Source: Beijerinckiaceae bacterium (lineage in GTDB: Bacteria; Pseudomonadota; Alphaproteobacteria; Rhizobiales; Beijerinckiaceae). Taken from it: a stretch of 64,000 bases of DNA. The first letter of the stretch is position 1. Each line of letters starts with the position of its first letter. Positions 1 to 8,740 of this stretch are shown in pieces. The notes beneath the pieces are model-generated. The model was given only the letters and a program-made list of their open reading frames with translations, was not told the origin of the DNA and did no database searches. The translations under genes were made by a program, and so were the position numbers. The stretch is taken from assembly GCA_947453205.1 (NCBI GenBank), contig CANGFT010000010.1, positions 1-64,000 of the forward strand, written 5' to 3'.

Positions 1-52
1 CCTGCGACAGCTCCCCACCTTCGTGCCGATCCAGAAGCGCCTCAAAACGCAT
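1..52 (-). CDS. Transposase, N-terminal fragment (cut by window edge)
   Basis: Minus-strand ORF starting with ATG at 52 and open to the window edge. The 17 visible residues are MRFEALLDRHEGGELSQ. This matches my memory of transposases that begin with MRFE and continue into a helix-turn-helix of the type found in ISNCY/IS1202 and related IS481-like elements. Only the beginning of the gene is in the window, so catalytic residues cannot be checked. The family call is an inference supported by the adjacent subterminal direct repeats. Confidence 0.5.
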   Translation of the reverse strand, partial: MRFEALLDRHEGGELSQ

Positions 53-113
53 CGATCTAACCCCCTGCAGCACCTCCGAACGTCTCATCGCGAAGCCCTC
101 CCGGGCTCCCATG

Positions 114-154
114 AAAACCGGACAGATCGCGCGCTACAAAAACCGGACAGATCG
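114..154. repeat. Subterminal tandem repeat of the IS end
   Basis: Two copies of AAAACCGGACAGATCG at 114-129 and 139-154, spaced 25 bp start to start, followed by CGCGCTACA and TGAGCTTGCTACA respectively. They lie between the transposase start and the putative IS edge, consistent with transposase recognition sites. Confidence 0.65.
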
Positions 155-219
155 TGAGCTTGCTACAGGCCTCCCCAGCGCCCTTGCCCCGCAGCCCCGC
201 TATGCCTAGGTTGCGCGCC

Positions 220-1632
220 ATGTCCAGCACCCCCACTCCCATCCACATCATCGGCGGCGGCCTTGCAGGCTCCGAAGCCGCCTGGCAGATCGCGCGCGCG
301 GGCGTGCCCGTCATCCTCCACGAGATGCGGCCCACGCGCGGCACCGACGCGCATCAGAGCGACCAGCTCGCCGAACTCGTCTGCTCCAATTCCTTCCGCT
401 CCGATGACGCCGCCAGCAATGCGGTGGGCCTGCTGCATCAGGAGATGCGGCGCATGGGCTCGCTCATCATGGCCTGCGCGGACAGGCATCAGGTGCCCGC
501 AGGCGGCGCCCTCGCCGTGGACCGGGATGGCTTCGCGCAGGCTGTGACGGCGGCGCTGGAGGCTGAGGATTTGATTCAGATCGCTCGCGAAGAGATTCAA
601 GAAGCGCCGCCAAGCGACTGGAAAAGCGTAATCATCGCCACCGGGCCCCTGACCTCGGGGAAGCTGGGCGAAGCCATCGGCGCCCTGACCGGCGAGGCGG
701 AGCTCTCCTTCTTCGACGCCATCGCCCCCATCGTCCACCGCGACACCATCAACATGGACAAGGCCTGGTTCCAGTCGCGCTATGACAAGGCGGGGCCGGG
801 CGGAACCGGGGCGGACTATATCAACTGCCCCCTCTCGAAGGAGGAATACGAGGCCTTCATCGACGCGTTGCTGGCGGGCGAGAAGACGAGCTTCAAGGAA
901 TGGGAGCATGTCCCCTATTTCGACGGCTGCCTGCCCATAGAGGTCATGGCCGAGCGCGGCCGCGAGACCCTGCGCCATGGCCCGCTGAAGCCCGTCGGCC
1001 TCACCAATCCCCATACGCCCGGCGTGAAGCCCTATGCGGTGATCCAGCTCAGGCAGGACAATGCGCTGGGCACGCTCTACAATATGGTGGGTTTCCAGAC
1101 CAAGCTGAAGCACGGCGAACAGGCGCGGGTCTTCCGCACCATTCCCGGCCTTGAGGGCGCAGAATTCGCGCGGCTCGGCGGGCTGCATAGAAACACTTTC
1201 CTGAACTCTCCAAAGGTATTAGACGAGTTTCTTCGTCTGAAAGAACAGCCGCGTCTGCGCTTTGCAGGCCAGATCACGGGATGCGAAGGCTATGTGGAGA
1301 GCGCCGCCATCGGCCTGCTGACGGGCCGCTGGGCCGCCGCCGAGGCGCTGGGCGCGCCCATCAGCCACCCCCCGGTGACGACCGCGCTGGGCGCGCTGGT
1401 GAACCACATCACCGGCGGGCATATCGAGACCGTGGACGCCGGGCCAAAAAGCTTCCAGCCCATGAACGTCAACTTCGGCCTCTTCCCCCCGCTCGAAGCG
1501 GCCCCCAAGAACCCCGACGGCAAACGCCTGCGCGGCCCCGAGAAGGCCGCCGCCAAAAAACGCGCCCTGACGGATCGGGCGCGGGCGGATCTGGAGCTTT
1601 GGCTGACAGGCTCCACAGAGGCGGCGGAGTGA
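220..1632 (+). CDS. trmFO: Methylenetetrahydrofolate--tRNA-(uracil-5-)-methyltransferase TrmFO
   Basis: Folate- and FAD-dependent enzyme that makes 5-methyluridine at position 54 of tRNA. The protein opens with a Rossmann FAD-binding motif ([12 protein letters not shown]) within the first 25 residues and has the GidA-like signatures [11 protein letters not shown] and [20 protein letters not shown] chose the ATG at 220 rather than the track start at 154 because the 22 upstream residues are family-foreign and would begin inside the IS end. The resulting 470 aa is the usual family length. No clear Shine-Dalgarno sequence precedes it. Only about 43 bp separate the start from the IS terminus, so the native promoter may have been displaced. 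Confidence 0.95.
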   Translation: MSSTPTPIHIIGGGLAGSEAAWQIARAGVPVILHEMRPTRGTDAHQSDQLAELVCSNSFRSDDAASNAVGLLHQEMRRMGSLIMACADRHQVPAGGALAVDRDGFAQAVTAALEAEDLIQIAREEIQEAPPSDWKSVIIATGPLTSGKLGEAIGALTGEAELSFFDAIAPIVHRDTINMDKAWFQSRYDKAGPGGTGADYINCPLSKEEYEAFIDALLAGEKTSFKEWEHVPYFDGCLPIEVMAERGRETLRHGPLKPVGLTNPHTPGVKPYAVIQLRQDNALGTLYNMVGFQTKLKHGEQARVFRTIPGLEGAEFARLGGLHRNTFLNSPKVLDEFLRLKEQPRLRFAGQITGCEGYVESAAIGLLTGRWAAAEALGAPISHPPVTTALGALVNHITGGHIETVDAGPKSFQPMNVNFGLFPPLEAAPKNPDGKRLRGPEKAAAKKRALTDRARADLELWLTGSTEAAE

Positions 1633-1636
1633 CCTG

Positions 1637-1951
1637 TCAGTCGGTTTTGGCGTCGACCGCCGCCAGCCCCGTCGCCGCCTGAGCCGGAGCCGTCTCGACA
1701 ATCTCGAAAACCGGACGCCGCCCCATGGCCCAGGCCAGTTCCGCCACGCGGCTGAGGCTCAGATCCTTGTGGCCTCGAAGCTCGCGGCTGATGACCGAAC
1801 GGTTCACCCCGATGGCGCGCGCAAGGTCGCTCTGGGTCAGCCCGCGCTTTTGAGACTCCTCGGCCAGGGCTTTCTGCAGCTCCCGCCGAACGCGCGACAC
1901 GAACCGACCGGCCGCCTGATCCTTAGGGGAAATCGTAATTCGAAACGACAT
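1637..1951 (-). CDS. XRE-family helix-turn-helix protein, probable antitoxin
   Basis: A 104-residue protein from the ATG at 1951 (the track's extra 13 residues read back into the upstream gene). Residues about 35-85 form a classical XRE helix-turn-helix (GLTQSDLARAIGVNRSVISREL). The upstream minus-strand gene overlaps it by 29 bp and has a RelE/HigB-like core, so the pair has the HigBA order, toxin first and antitoxin second. In such modules the antitoxin neutralises the toxin and represses the operon. The palindrome at 2407-2430 is a natural operator candidate. A stand-alone regulator is possible, but the overlap argues for a module. Confidence 0.7.
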   Translation of the reverse strand: MSFRITISPKDQAAGRFVSRVRRELQKALAEESQKRGLTQSDLARAIGVNRSVISRELRGHKDLSLSRVAELAWAMGRRPVFEIVETAPAQAATGLAAVDAKTD

Positions 1952-2417
1952 CGTTCGGATCCTCGCCAGGAATGAACTTGGGCTGGTCAAGCGGAAGCTG
2001 ACTCCGCCAGTAGGCGGCCATGTTGGCGTAACCGACGTAGAGGTTATGGCTTTTCACCTTGAAGGCGGTGTCGATGGCGGCCATTACGAAACAATCCTTC
2101 ATCACGAACCACCCGAAGATCCGCAAATCAGCCGTTTTGAGCTCCCAGACGCCGTCCTGAATATGCGTCAAGGGTTTGAACATGCGATCAAAGGTCAGCC
2201 TCTCTCCCGCGCAAAAAACCTCCAGCAGCGCGTCGAATTGCTGAATTGGACTGAGCTCCACCCGCCATTGCGAGACATAGGTCGGCAATTCCTTCTGAAG
2301 TGTGGGAAGCAACCGGGCAAGCGCATAGACGCTTCGCCATTCAAGCTCCTCAGCCTCCAGCGCCGGATCAAGCCTGATCAACTCTCCTGCGCCGACCAAT
2401 TCTACGAGTGTTGACAT
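1923..2417 (-). CDS. Putative RelE/HigB-like toxin of a type II toxin-antitoxin pair
   Basis: A 164-residue protein from the ATG at 2417; the track uses a GTG at 2429. The C-terminal half, GVWELKTADLRIFGWFVMKD and following, resembles the beta-strand core of RelE/HigB-type mRNA interferases, in which an aromatic-Glu-Leu strand is followed by an Arg-containing strand. The N-terminal 60 residues are extra relative to a minimal toxin. Its stop overlaps the start of the HTH gene by 29 nt. The start is uncertain: neither GTG 2429 nor ATG 2417 has a good ribosome binding site, and both lie inside the palindrome. Function is inferred from fold-like motifs and gene order only. Confidence 0.55.
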   Translation of the reverse strand: MSTLVELVGAGELIRLDPALEAEELEWRSVYALARLLPTLQKELPTYVSQWRVELSPIQQFDALLEVFCAGERLTFDRMFKPLTHIQDGVWELKTADLRIFGWFVMKDCFVMAAIDTAFKVKSHNLYVGYANMAAYWRSQLPLDQPKFIPGEDPNDVVSNYDFP

Positions 2418-2430
2418 GAGAGTCAACACT
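2407..2430. promoter_or_regulatory. Perfect 9-bp palindrome over the toxin gene start, probable autoregulatory operator
   Basis: AGTGTTGAC (2407-2415), six spacer bases, GTCAACACT (2422-2430): a perfect inverted repeat spanning the candidate start codons of the toxin gene. On the minus strand a sigma70-like pair TTGACT, 16 bp, TAGAAT begins inside the palindrome, so bound HTH antitoxin would cover the -35 element. Symmetry and position are seen directly; binding by the adjacent XRE protein is inferred. Confidence 0.6.
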
Positions 2431-2541
2431 TTCTCATCTGCATGCCCGTCACAGCATCAGAGCAGACAAACCTGATCGAATGGGGGGCGACACAGATCAT
2501 CCCCAAACAATGGCCCACAAAAAGCAAAGGTCAAGCACTCT

Positions 2542-3549
2542 TTACGGCAGCTTGAACAGCGCCTTGATCTCACCCGTCACCGCGGCGATGGTCTTCGCCG
2601 TCGCGTCGGGATCGTAGCCTGACTGGGGATCGAGCGTCACGCAGGCGTCCTTGTAGGTGAATTCCTGTTTCGTCTGCTGGTTGACCAGCACGCCCTTCTC
2701 CTCGCGCACGTTGCAGTTGCGCTGGCTCTGGGCCCCCTTCGAGACCGTCGGCCTTGGCGCGCCCAGCACATTGTCATAGCCGTGGTGGACGCCGGGGAAG
2801 GACATCTGCGCGACGTCGCGCCCGGCCGCCTTCATCCGTGCGAAATAGTCGCGGCACTGCTGGAGCGAGGCATAGTCGTCAGCCTCGCCATGATATTCGC
2901 GGATGGGGCCGACGACGTCCACATCTTCCTCCACATGGTCGAAGCAGGAGGCGTAGAGGGGGAAGGTTCCCGCGACCTTGAAGCCCGGCGACCAGATTTT
3001 CTGGAACCGGCGCATGGCCGTATAGAGCACCGCCGTGCCGCCCCGCGAGAAGCCCATGACCGCGATGCGCTCGGGGTCGATGCGCGGATGGGCGGCGAGG
3101 AGCTCCTGGGCGCGGAAGGTGTCGAGCGTCATGTTGAAGCGCCCCATGGCGCCCTGATTGGTGCTGACCTGGGTCAGGCCCCGGCCCGAAAAACTGTCGA
3201 TCATGAAGCTGGCGACGCCCATGCGGTTGAAGATCCGCGCCCAGTTTTCAGGCGTGGCGCTCGGGCCGCCCGAGCCATGCGCCAGGATCACCACAGGCAG
3301 CTTCGCCCCGGGCGCCGGGGTTGCGGGGAAGCGCAGTTCGCCCGCGATCGTCACGGGGACGCCGGTCTTGTCCCCCTGCAGAAACTGGGAGTCGCTGAGG
3401 CTCAGGGAGGCGAAGGGGCGCAGCTCGACGCGGGAGGCGAGCTCGGGCGCGGCGTTCTGGGCCGCGGCAGGGCTCAGGGCGGCCGCAGCAAGAAGGCCCG
3501 CCAGACAAGCGCCCCTGGCTTGAGATGTGAAACCCTTTGCGAGCGCCAT
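2542..3549 (-). CDS. Secreted alpha/beta hydrolase of the dienelactone hydrolase family
   Basis: A 335-residue protein with an N-terminal signal peptide (positively charged start, Ala/Leu core, AAAQNA cleavage region near residue 31). The alpha/beta-hydrolase elements are in order: HGSGG oxyanion segment near residue 90, nucleophile elbow GFSRGG near 165, acid residue in the HGEADDY segment, and catalytic His in GVHHGYDN. The Cys residues in the C-terminal half (ASCFDH, QQCRDY, RNCNV, DACVT) could form disulfides in the periplasm. The substrate cannot be predicted. It stands alone between the toxin-antitoxin module and the DUF815 gene. Confidence 0.8.
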   Translation of the reverse strand: MALAKGFTSQARGACLAGLLAAAALSPAAAQNAAPELASRVELRPFASLSLSDSQFLQGDKTGVPVTIAGELRFPATPAPGAKLPVVILAHGSGGPSATPENWARIFNRMGVASFMIDSFSGRGLTQVSTNQGAMGRFNMTLDTFRAQELLAAHPRIDPERIAVMGFSRGGTAVLYTAMRRFQKIWSPGFKVAGTFPLYASCFDHVEEDVDVVGPIREYHGEADDYASLQQCRDYFARMKAAGRDVAQMSFPGVHHGYDNVLGAPRPTVSKGAQSQRNCNVREEKGVLVNQQTKQEFTYKDACVTLDPQSGYDPDATAKTIAAVTGEIKALFKLP

Positions 3550-3691
3550 GGCGCATCCTCCCTGACCATCAACCGCGCCAAGCTTCCGGGCCAGCCGCCC
3601 TCCCTGTCAATGCGGACCTTGCTGCGGCGCAGGGCTATGTCGCGGCGCGCCTTGCTGCTATAGGCGCCAGCGTAACCAGCGGGACGCCTCC

Positions 3692-4570
3692 ATGACCATC
3701 GACACGACAGAACTCCTCGCCACCCTCGGGCGCATCGCCAATGCGCTGGACCGCCTCGCCCCGCTGACCACCGCCGCCGTCGATTTCGAGGCTGCGGACG
3801 CCTTCGTCTGGCATGCGGCCTCCTGCGGCTTCACGCCGGTGCCGAAGGTGAACCGGGTCGACATCGGGCTTTTGCGCGGCATCGACCTCGTGCGCGACCT
3901 TCTGGTGGAGAACACCGAGCGTTTTGCGAAGGGCCTGCCCGCCAACAATGCGCTGCTATGGGGCGCGCGGGGCATGGGCAAGTCTTCGCTCGTGAAGGCC
4001 GTCCATGCGCAGATCAACGCGGTCGACGCCGGGACCGCCGATTTCCGCCCCATGAAGCTCGTCGAGATCCACCGCGAGGACATCGAGACGCTCCCCGCCC
4101 TGATGAGCCGGGTGCGCCCAGCCCCCTACCCCTTCATTCTCTTCTGCGACGACCTCTCCTTTGACGCGGAGGACACGTCCTACAAATCCCTGAAGGCGGT
4201 GCTGGAAGGCGGCATCGAGGGGCGTCCGCCCAATGTGCTGTTCTACGCCACCTCGAACCGGCGCCATCTCCTGCCGCGCGACATGATGGACAATGAGCGC
4301 GCCACCGCCATCAATCCGGGCGAGGCGGTGGAGGAGAAGGTCTCCCTCTCCGACCGCTTCGGCCTGTGGCTGGGCTTCCATCGCTGCTCGCAGGATGAAT
4401 ATCTCGCCATGGTCAGCGGCTACGCCGCCCACTTCGGCCTTGCGATGGATCGCGCGACGATGAATGCGCAGGCCATCGAATGGGCGGCGACGCGCGGCGC
4501 CCGCTCCGGCCGCACCGCCTGGCAGTTCATTCAGGATCTGGCGGGACGGCTCGGCAAACGCACGGATTGA
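3692..4570 (+). CDS. DUF815-family AAA+-type ATPase
   Basis: A 292-residue protein with a P-loop GARGMGKSSL near residue 91 and a Walker B-like FILFCDDLSFD near residue 147, followed by ATSNRRHLLPR (sensor-like) and a C-terminal helical region. Length and motifs match the DUF815 family, which is widespread in Hyphomicrobiales and has no settled biochemical role. It lies codirectionally 83 bp upstream of malic enzyme. ATP binding is well supported; the substrate is unknown. Confidence 0.85.
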   Translation: MTIDTTELLATLGRIANALDRLAPLTTAAVDFEAADAFVWHAASCGFTPVPKVNRVDIGLLRGIDLVRDLLVENTERFAKGLPANNALLWGARGMGKSSLVKAVHAQINAVDAGTADFRPMKLVEIHREDIETLPALMSRVRPAPYPFILFCDDLSFDAEDTSYKSLKAVLEGGIEGRPPNVLFYATSNRRHLLPRDMMDNERATAINPGEAVEEKVSLSDRFGLWLGFHRCSQDEYLAMVSGYAAHFGLAMDRATMNAQAIEWAATRGARSGRTAWQFIQDLAGRLGKRTD

Positions 4571-4653
4571 GGGGGCGCCGCCCCGTCTTGCCCTTTGGGC
4601 GGGGGAGTGCGACACCTGAGGTCTGTCGTGATTCAACTGCTTCAGGAGCGTCC

Positions 4654-6951
4654 GTGGCGACCAATATTTCCGAGGAGCTGCGCGCCAGCGCGCTGGCCTA
4701 TCACCGCCATCCCACCCCCGGAAAGCTTGAAATTCAGGCGACCAAGCCGCTCGGCAACCAGCGGGATCTCGCCCTCGCCTATTCGCCCGGCGTGGCGGTG
4801 GCCTGCGAGGCCATCGTCGATGACCCCTCACAGGCGGCCCATCTCACCGCCCGCCAGAACCTCGTGGCCGTCCTGTCCAACGGCACCGCCGTGCTCGGCC
4901 TTGGCGACATCGGCCCTCTGGCGGCCAAGCCCGTCATGGAGGGCAAGGCGGTCCTCTTCAAGAAATTCGCGGGCATCGACGTCTTCGACATCGAGGTGGC
5001 CGAGAAGAACATCGAGCGCCTCGTGGATGTGGTCGCGGCGCTGGAGCCGACCTTCGGGGGCATCAACCTCGAGGACATCAAGGGCCCCGAGTGCTTCGAG
5101 GTCGAGAAGCGCCTTCGCGAGCGCATGAACATTCCGGTCTTCCATGACGACCAGCATGGAACCGCGATCATCGTGGGCGCCGCCGTCACCAATGCGCTTG
5201 AAATTTCCGGCAAGAAAATCAGCGATGTGAAGATCGTCGCCTCGGGCGCGGGCGCGGCGGCGCTCGCCTGCCTCAACCTGCTGGTCATGCTGGGCGCAAA
5301 GCGCGAGAACATCTGGGTCACCGATCTCGAGGGCCTCGTCTATGAGGGACGCCAAACGCTCATGGACCCCTGGAAGGCGGTCTATGCGCAGCCCTCCAAT
5401 GCGCGCACCCTCGCCGAGGTGATCCCCGGCTCGGACATTTTTCTGGGCCTGTCGGCAGGTGGGGTGCTGAAGCCGGACATGGTGAAGAGCATGGGCGAGC
5501 GCCCGCTCATCCTGGCGCTGGCCAACCCCAATCCCGAAATCATGCCCGAAGAGGCGATGGCGGCCCGGCCCGACGCGCTGATCTGCACGGGGCGTTCGGA
5601 TTATCCCAATCAGGTCAACAACGTCCTGTGCTTCCCCTATATCTTCCGCGGCGCGCTCGACGTCTGGGCGACCACGATCAACGAGGAGATGAAGCTCGCA
5701 GCCGTGCGCGCCATCGCCTCGCTGGCCCGCGAAGCGCCCTCCGAGGTCGCGGCCCAGGCCTATGGCGGGCAGACCCGGACCTTCGGTCCCCAGACCCTCA
5801 TTCCCAACCCCTTCGACCCCCGCCTGATCCTGCGCATCGCCCCTGCGGTGGCGCGGGCCGCCATGGAGTCGGGCGTCGCGAAAAAGCCAATCACCGATTT
5901 CGAGGCCTATGGGGAGACGCTCTCCCGCTTCGTCTTCCGCTCGGGCTTTGTGATGAAGCCGGTCTTCGCGCAGGCCAAGACCAACAAGCGCCGCGTGATC
6001 TTCGCCGACGGCGAGGATGAGCGCGTGCTGCGCGCCACCGAAGTGGTGCTGGAGGAGGGTCTGGCGACCCCCATCCTCATCGGCCGCCCCTCTGTCGTCG
6101 AGAGCCGCATCGAACGCTTCGGCCTGAACCTGCAGCCGGGACGCGACTTCGAACTGGTGAACCCCGAATCCGACTCCCGCTACCGCGACTATGTGAACAC
6201 CTTCCTGCAGGTCGCCGGCCGCAGGGGCTACACGCCCGATGTGGTGCGCTCGCTGGTGCGCACCTCGCCGACGGTCATCGCGGCCCTGGCGGTGCAAAGG
6301 GGCGAGGCGGACGCCATGCTGTGCGGGCTGGAGGGGCGTTTCACCAGTCGCCTCAAGCAGATCCGCGACATCATCGGGCTTGCGCCGGGCGTGCTCGGCC
6401 TCTCGGCCATGAGCATGCTGATCTCCCCGCGCGGCGTGTTCTTCCTGTCGGACACCCATGTGCGCACCGATCCGACCCCGCAGCAGATCGCGGACATGAC
6501 GACCTCCTGCGTCAAGCATGTGCGCCTCTTCGGCCTTGAGCCGAAGGTGGCGCTGCTGTCCCATTCGAACTTCGGCTCAAGCGACGCGCCCTCGCCCCGC
6601 AAGATGCGCGAGGCCCTGGCTCTGGTGCAGGCCCAGCACCCCGATCTCGAAGTCGATGGCGAGATGCAGGCCAACTCCGCCCTGTCCGAACTCATCCGCG
6701 AGAAGGTTCTTCCGGGCTCGCGGCTGAAGGGCGAGGCCAATCTGCTGATCTTCCCCAATCTGGACGCGGCCAACATCGCCTTCCACTTCGCCAAGGCGCT
6801 CTCCGACGCGCTGCCGGTGGGACCGATTCTCATGGGCGCCAGAAAGCCCGCCCATGTCCTGACCTCCTCGGTCACGGCGCGCGGGATCGTCAACATGACC
6901 GCCATCGCGGCGGTGGACGCCCAGACCTATGAGCGGGCGGAGCAGGGCTGA
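4654..6951 (+). CDS. maeB: NADP-dependent malic enzyme with C-terminal phosphotransacetylase-like domain
   Basis: Oxidatively decarboxylates malate to pyruvate. The start is the GTG at 4654, preceded by AGGAG at suitable spacing; the extra 58 residues in the track ORF run antiparallel through the DUF815 end and are not real. The 765-aa product shows the malic domain ([20 protein letters not shown] near residue 166), an NAD(P)-binding domain ([15 protein letters not shown] near 195) and, from about residue 430, a phosphate acetyltransferase-like domain ([13 protein letters not shown] onward). The C-terminal domain in this fusion family is usually regulatory, binding acetyl-CoA-type effectors, rather than catalytic. 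A hairpin terminator candidate follows the stop. Confidence 0.95.
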   Translation: MATNISEELRASALAYHRHPTPGKLEIQATKPLGNQRDLALAYSPGVAVACEAIVDDPSQAAHLTARQNLVAVLSNGTAVLGLGDIGPLAAKPVMEGKAVLFKKFAGIDVFDIEVAEKNIERLVDVVAALEPTFGGINLEDIKGPECFEVEKRLRERMNIPVFHDDQHGTAIIVGAAVTNALEISGKKISDVKIVASGAGAAALACLNLLVMLGAKRENIWVTDLEGLVYEGRQTLMDPWKAVYAQPSNARTLAEVIPGSDIFLGLSAGGVLKPDMVKSMGERPLILALANPNPEIMPEEAMAARPDALICTGRSDYPNQVNNVLCFPYIFRGALDVWATTINEEMKLAAVRAIASLAREAPSEVAAQAYGGQTRTFGPQTLIPNPFDPRLILRIAPAVARAAMESGVAKKPITDFEAYGETLSRFVFRSGFVMKPVFAQAKTNKRRVIFADGEDERVLRATEVVLEEGLATPILIGRPSVVESRIERFGLNLQPGRDFELVNPESDSRYRDYVNTFLQVAGRRGYTPDVVRSLVRTSPTVIAALAVQRGEADAMLCGLEGRFTSRLKQIRDIIGLAPGVLGLSAMSMLISPRGVFFLSDTHVRTDPTPQQIADMTTSCVKHVRLFGLEPKVALLSHSNFGSSDAPSPRKMREALALVQAQHPDLEVDGEMQANSALSELIREKVLPGSRLKGEANLLIFPNLDAANIAFHFAKALSDALPVGPILMGARKPAHVLTSSVTARGIVNMTAIAAVDAQTYERAEQG

Positions 6952-7002
6952 ACGGCTCGGCACGCCCCCGAAAGTGAAATAAAGTCAAACATTTCAAACC
7001 AT

Positions 7003-7031
7003 CCGCGCATGGGCTCCCCACCCATGCGCGG
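7003..7031 (+). terminator. Hairpin downstream of maeB
   Basis: Perfect 11-bp inverted repeat CCGCGCATGGG (7003-7013) and CCCATGCGCGG (7021-7031) with a 7-nt loop, 51 bp after the maeB stop. A short T-run (CCTTTT) comes only 10 bp later, so it is either a weak intrinsic terminator or a 3' stability hairpin. Confidence 0.5.
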
Positions 7032-7087
7032 CGCGCGCGTCCTTTTGCGCCTGTGCAAATTAAACATCGAGGGAGCCAATCGACCTA

Positions 7088-7116
7088 TTGAAAGCGAAAG
7101 AATAATCTCATAGAAT
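7088..7116 (+). promoter_or_regulatory. Sigma70-like promoter for the orphan membrane protein gene
   Basis: TTGAAA (7088-7093), 17-bp spacer, TAGAAT (7111-7116) in an unusually AT-rich pocket just upstream of the 7196 ORF. The match to consensus hexamers and ideal spacing is directly visible; activity is inferred. Confidence 0.6.
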
Positions 7117-7195
7117 GACGTGAATCGATTTTTCAAGGAAAGATTTGTAACAATTCCCTTTTTCAGAATTATTGCGCATCCCGGGGGTGGCCCAA

Positions 7196-7732
7196 ATGTC
7201 CAGCGTGTTGCCTGAGGTTATGGACGTCGAATATAGGCGCATGAAGAGGTTCATTCGGCTTGTCCTGATCGTCACCCTTTCGGTTCCCGTCTATTTCTAC
7301 GGACCGCTGATCTGGAAGGACGGCTCTTATGCCGGTCGCTGGGTTTTCGCCGCCGACATAAGTGAACGCCCCGTGGAGTGCAGAGGGGCGGCCTATGTTC
7401 TCCAGCTCTGTGAAGTGCGATTCGTGGACCGTCTGAACAATCGCTTCGTGAAGCTCGATTATCTCATCATCGGCACGGACTGGAGCGAGGCGGCGACAGA
7501 CATCGTGCGCAGCTCCGAGGGGCATCTGACGGGTGCGATCGGCGTGACGGCCCACGCCATCCTGATGCGCATAGGCGCGCTCTTTTCATTGGTCATGCTC
7601 GGCTTCTTCGTCGAATGGATCGTGAGGCGGATCAAGTACCTGTCCCTGCAAAACAGGCTCATGGGCCAGACCATTGGCGCACGCCGCAGGGAGGCCGTCA
7701 TGCTCTCACGCGACCGGCGCGATCACTTCTGA
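7196..7732 (+). CDS. Hypothetical two-segment membrane protein
   Basis: A 178-residue protein from ATG 7196, preceded by GGGGGTGG; the track start at 7172 is a TTG. One transmembrane helix near residues 16-35 (IRLVLIVTLSVPVYFYGPLIW) is followed by a soluble loop with two Cys (VECRG, LQLCEVRF), then a second helix near residues 120-142 (ILMRIGALFSLVMLGFFVEWIV) and a basic cytoplasmic tail (RRIKYLSL, ARRREA). I do not recognise the family. Its 3' end overlaps the convergent PfkB kinase by 10 bp. It has its own strong promoter in an AT-rich stretch, which may hint at recent acquisition. Confidence 0.65.
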   Translation: MSSVLPEVMDVEYRRMKRFIRLVLIVTLSVPVYFYGPLIWKDGSYAGRWVFAADISERPVECRGAAYVLQLCEVRFVDRLNNRFVKLDYLIIGTDWSEAATDIVRSSEGHLTGAIGVTAHAILMRIGALFSLVMLGFFVEWIVRRIKYLSLQNRLMGQTIGARRREAVMLSRDRRDHF

Positions 7733-8616
7733 GCGCCATAGAGCGCGTGCATATGGCGAACGTCATCAGGGCCCGGCAAGCCCGCCTCATTGCCGAGATG
7801 CTGGATCTTGAAGGCCGAGGCGCCCCGCGCGAAGTTGAAATGATCGGCCCAGGCCCCGCCGGGCTGGGCCAGATAAGCCGCTATATAGGCGCCATGAAAC
7901 ACATCGCCTGCGCCTGACGTGTCCACGATCAGAGAGGCGGGAACCGGCAGGGCCGGAAGGCGGCGCACCTCCCCCGCCTCGTCATACCAGAGCATCCCCC
8001 GCTCCCCCTGCGTGACGCCGCCGATGCGGCAGCCCCGGGACTTCAGATAATCAAGCATGGCCCGATCATCGAGATTCATCTGCTCGCACAGGCGCTCGGC
8101 GACGATGGCGATGTCGATGAAGCCAAGGAGATCATGGGTGTTGGAGCGCAGCCCGCCGCCGTCGAGCGAGGTCAGCACGCCCATCTCGCGGCAAAGTTTG
8201 GCGTAGTGGATCGCAGCGTCGGCCTGATGGCCGTCGAGATGCAGGGCCCGGCACCCCCCGAGGTTCAGGGTCGGGAACGGATGGAGATAGGCGTCGTCGC
8301 GGGCGCGCAGGATGGCGCGCTTGCCCTCGCGGGGCAGGATGAAGGAGAGCGAGGAGCGCTTCACCTTCCGCGCATGGACGGGCACCTGATATTTCGCGGC
8401 CATGTCGAGGAACATGCGCCCCAGCCAGTCATCGGCCAGCGAGGTCAGAAGGTCCGGCGTGAAGCCGAGCTTCGCGCAGGCGAAGGCCGCCGTCAGCGCA
8501 TTGCCGCCAAAGGACACGGCATAGTCTTTCGCCACCGCCTTCTCGTCCCCCCTTGGCATCTCATCGGCGATCAGGGTCACGTCGATATAGGTCTGGCCGA
8601 TGAAGAGCGCTTCCAT
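7723..8616 (-). CDS. PfkB/ribokinase-family sugar kinase
   Basis: A 297-residue carbohydrate kinase. The N-terminal PfkB signature region reads SFGGNALTAAFACAKLGF (residues about 35-52), and the C-terminal ATP-binding/anion-hole signature is DTSGAGDVFHGAYIAAYL near residue 246, containing the catalytic Asp of GAGD. The specific sugar or nucleoside substrate is not evident. No transporter or sugar enzyme lies next to it. It converges on, and overlaps, the orphan membrane protein gene. Confidence 0.85.
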   Translation of the reverse strand: MEALFIGQTYIDVTLIADEMPRGDEKAVAKDYAVSFGGNALTAAFACAKLGFTPDLLTSLADDWLGRMFLDMAAKYQVPVHARKVKRSSLSFILPREGKRAILRARDDAYLHPFPTLNLGGCRALHLDGHQADAAIHYAKLCREMGVLTSLDGGGLRSNTHDLLGFIDIAIVAERLCEQMNLDDRAMLDYLKSRGCRIGGVTQGERGMLWYDEAGEVRRLPALPVPASLIVDTSGAGDVFHGAYIAAYLAQPGGAWADHFNFARGASAFKIQHLGNEAGLPGPDDVRHMHALYGAQK

Positions 8617-8705
8617 GGGATGATCCTCGAGGGGGGAGACTTCAGTCTAGCGCCCCATGAGGCGATTGGAAGGCGCGGGGCTTGCTAAAGGGACTTGGAT
8701 CGGCC

Positions 8706-8734
8706 TTGAAATATCCCCCCCGGGGGGATAGGCT
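8706..8734 (+). promoter_or_regulatory. rcnR-rcnA promoter with embedded palindromic operator
   Basis: A -35-like TTGAAA (8706-8711) and -10-like TAGGCT (8729-8734) flank a perfect palindrome TATCCCCCCCGGGGGGATA (8712-8730), the G-tract inverted repeat bound by CsoR/RcnR-family regulators. The spacer is 17 bp, so regulator binding would fill the space between the hexamers. Transcription starting about 7 bp past the -10 would begin at or next to the ATG at 8741, suggesting a leaderless or near-leaderless message. Operator function is inferred from the family. Confidence 0.75.
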
Positions 8735-8740
8735 CGATGC

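Larger units (their letters stand above)
1..177 (-). mobile_element. Right-hand end of an insertion sequence (ISNCY/IS1202-like), truncated by window edge
   Basis: Two 16-bp direct repeats AAAACCGGACAGATCG sit at 114-129 and 139-154 (period 25) and are followed by similar GCTACA endings. Just inside them a minus-strand ORF begins at 52 and runs off the window. Tandem subterminal repeats outside a transposase start are the usual layout of an IS terminus with transposase binding sites. On the minus strand the outer end would read TGTAGCAAGCTCACG, ending near 177. Assignment to the ISNCY/IS1202 type rests on recall of N-terminal transposase sequences, not on a search. The exact outer boundary and any target duplication cannot be fixed because the other end lies outside the window. 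Confidence 0.6.

Noticed and set aside
57-344. 95-aa minus-strand ORF across the IS end and trmFO start
   Set aside because: It crosses the IS terminus and is antisense to the trmFO FAD-binding motif; no features of a protein.
4828-6564. 578-aa minus-strand ORF opposite maeB
   Set aside because: Composition biased to His/Gln/Arg and no motif; maeB is unambiguous.
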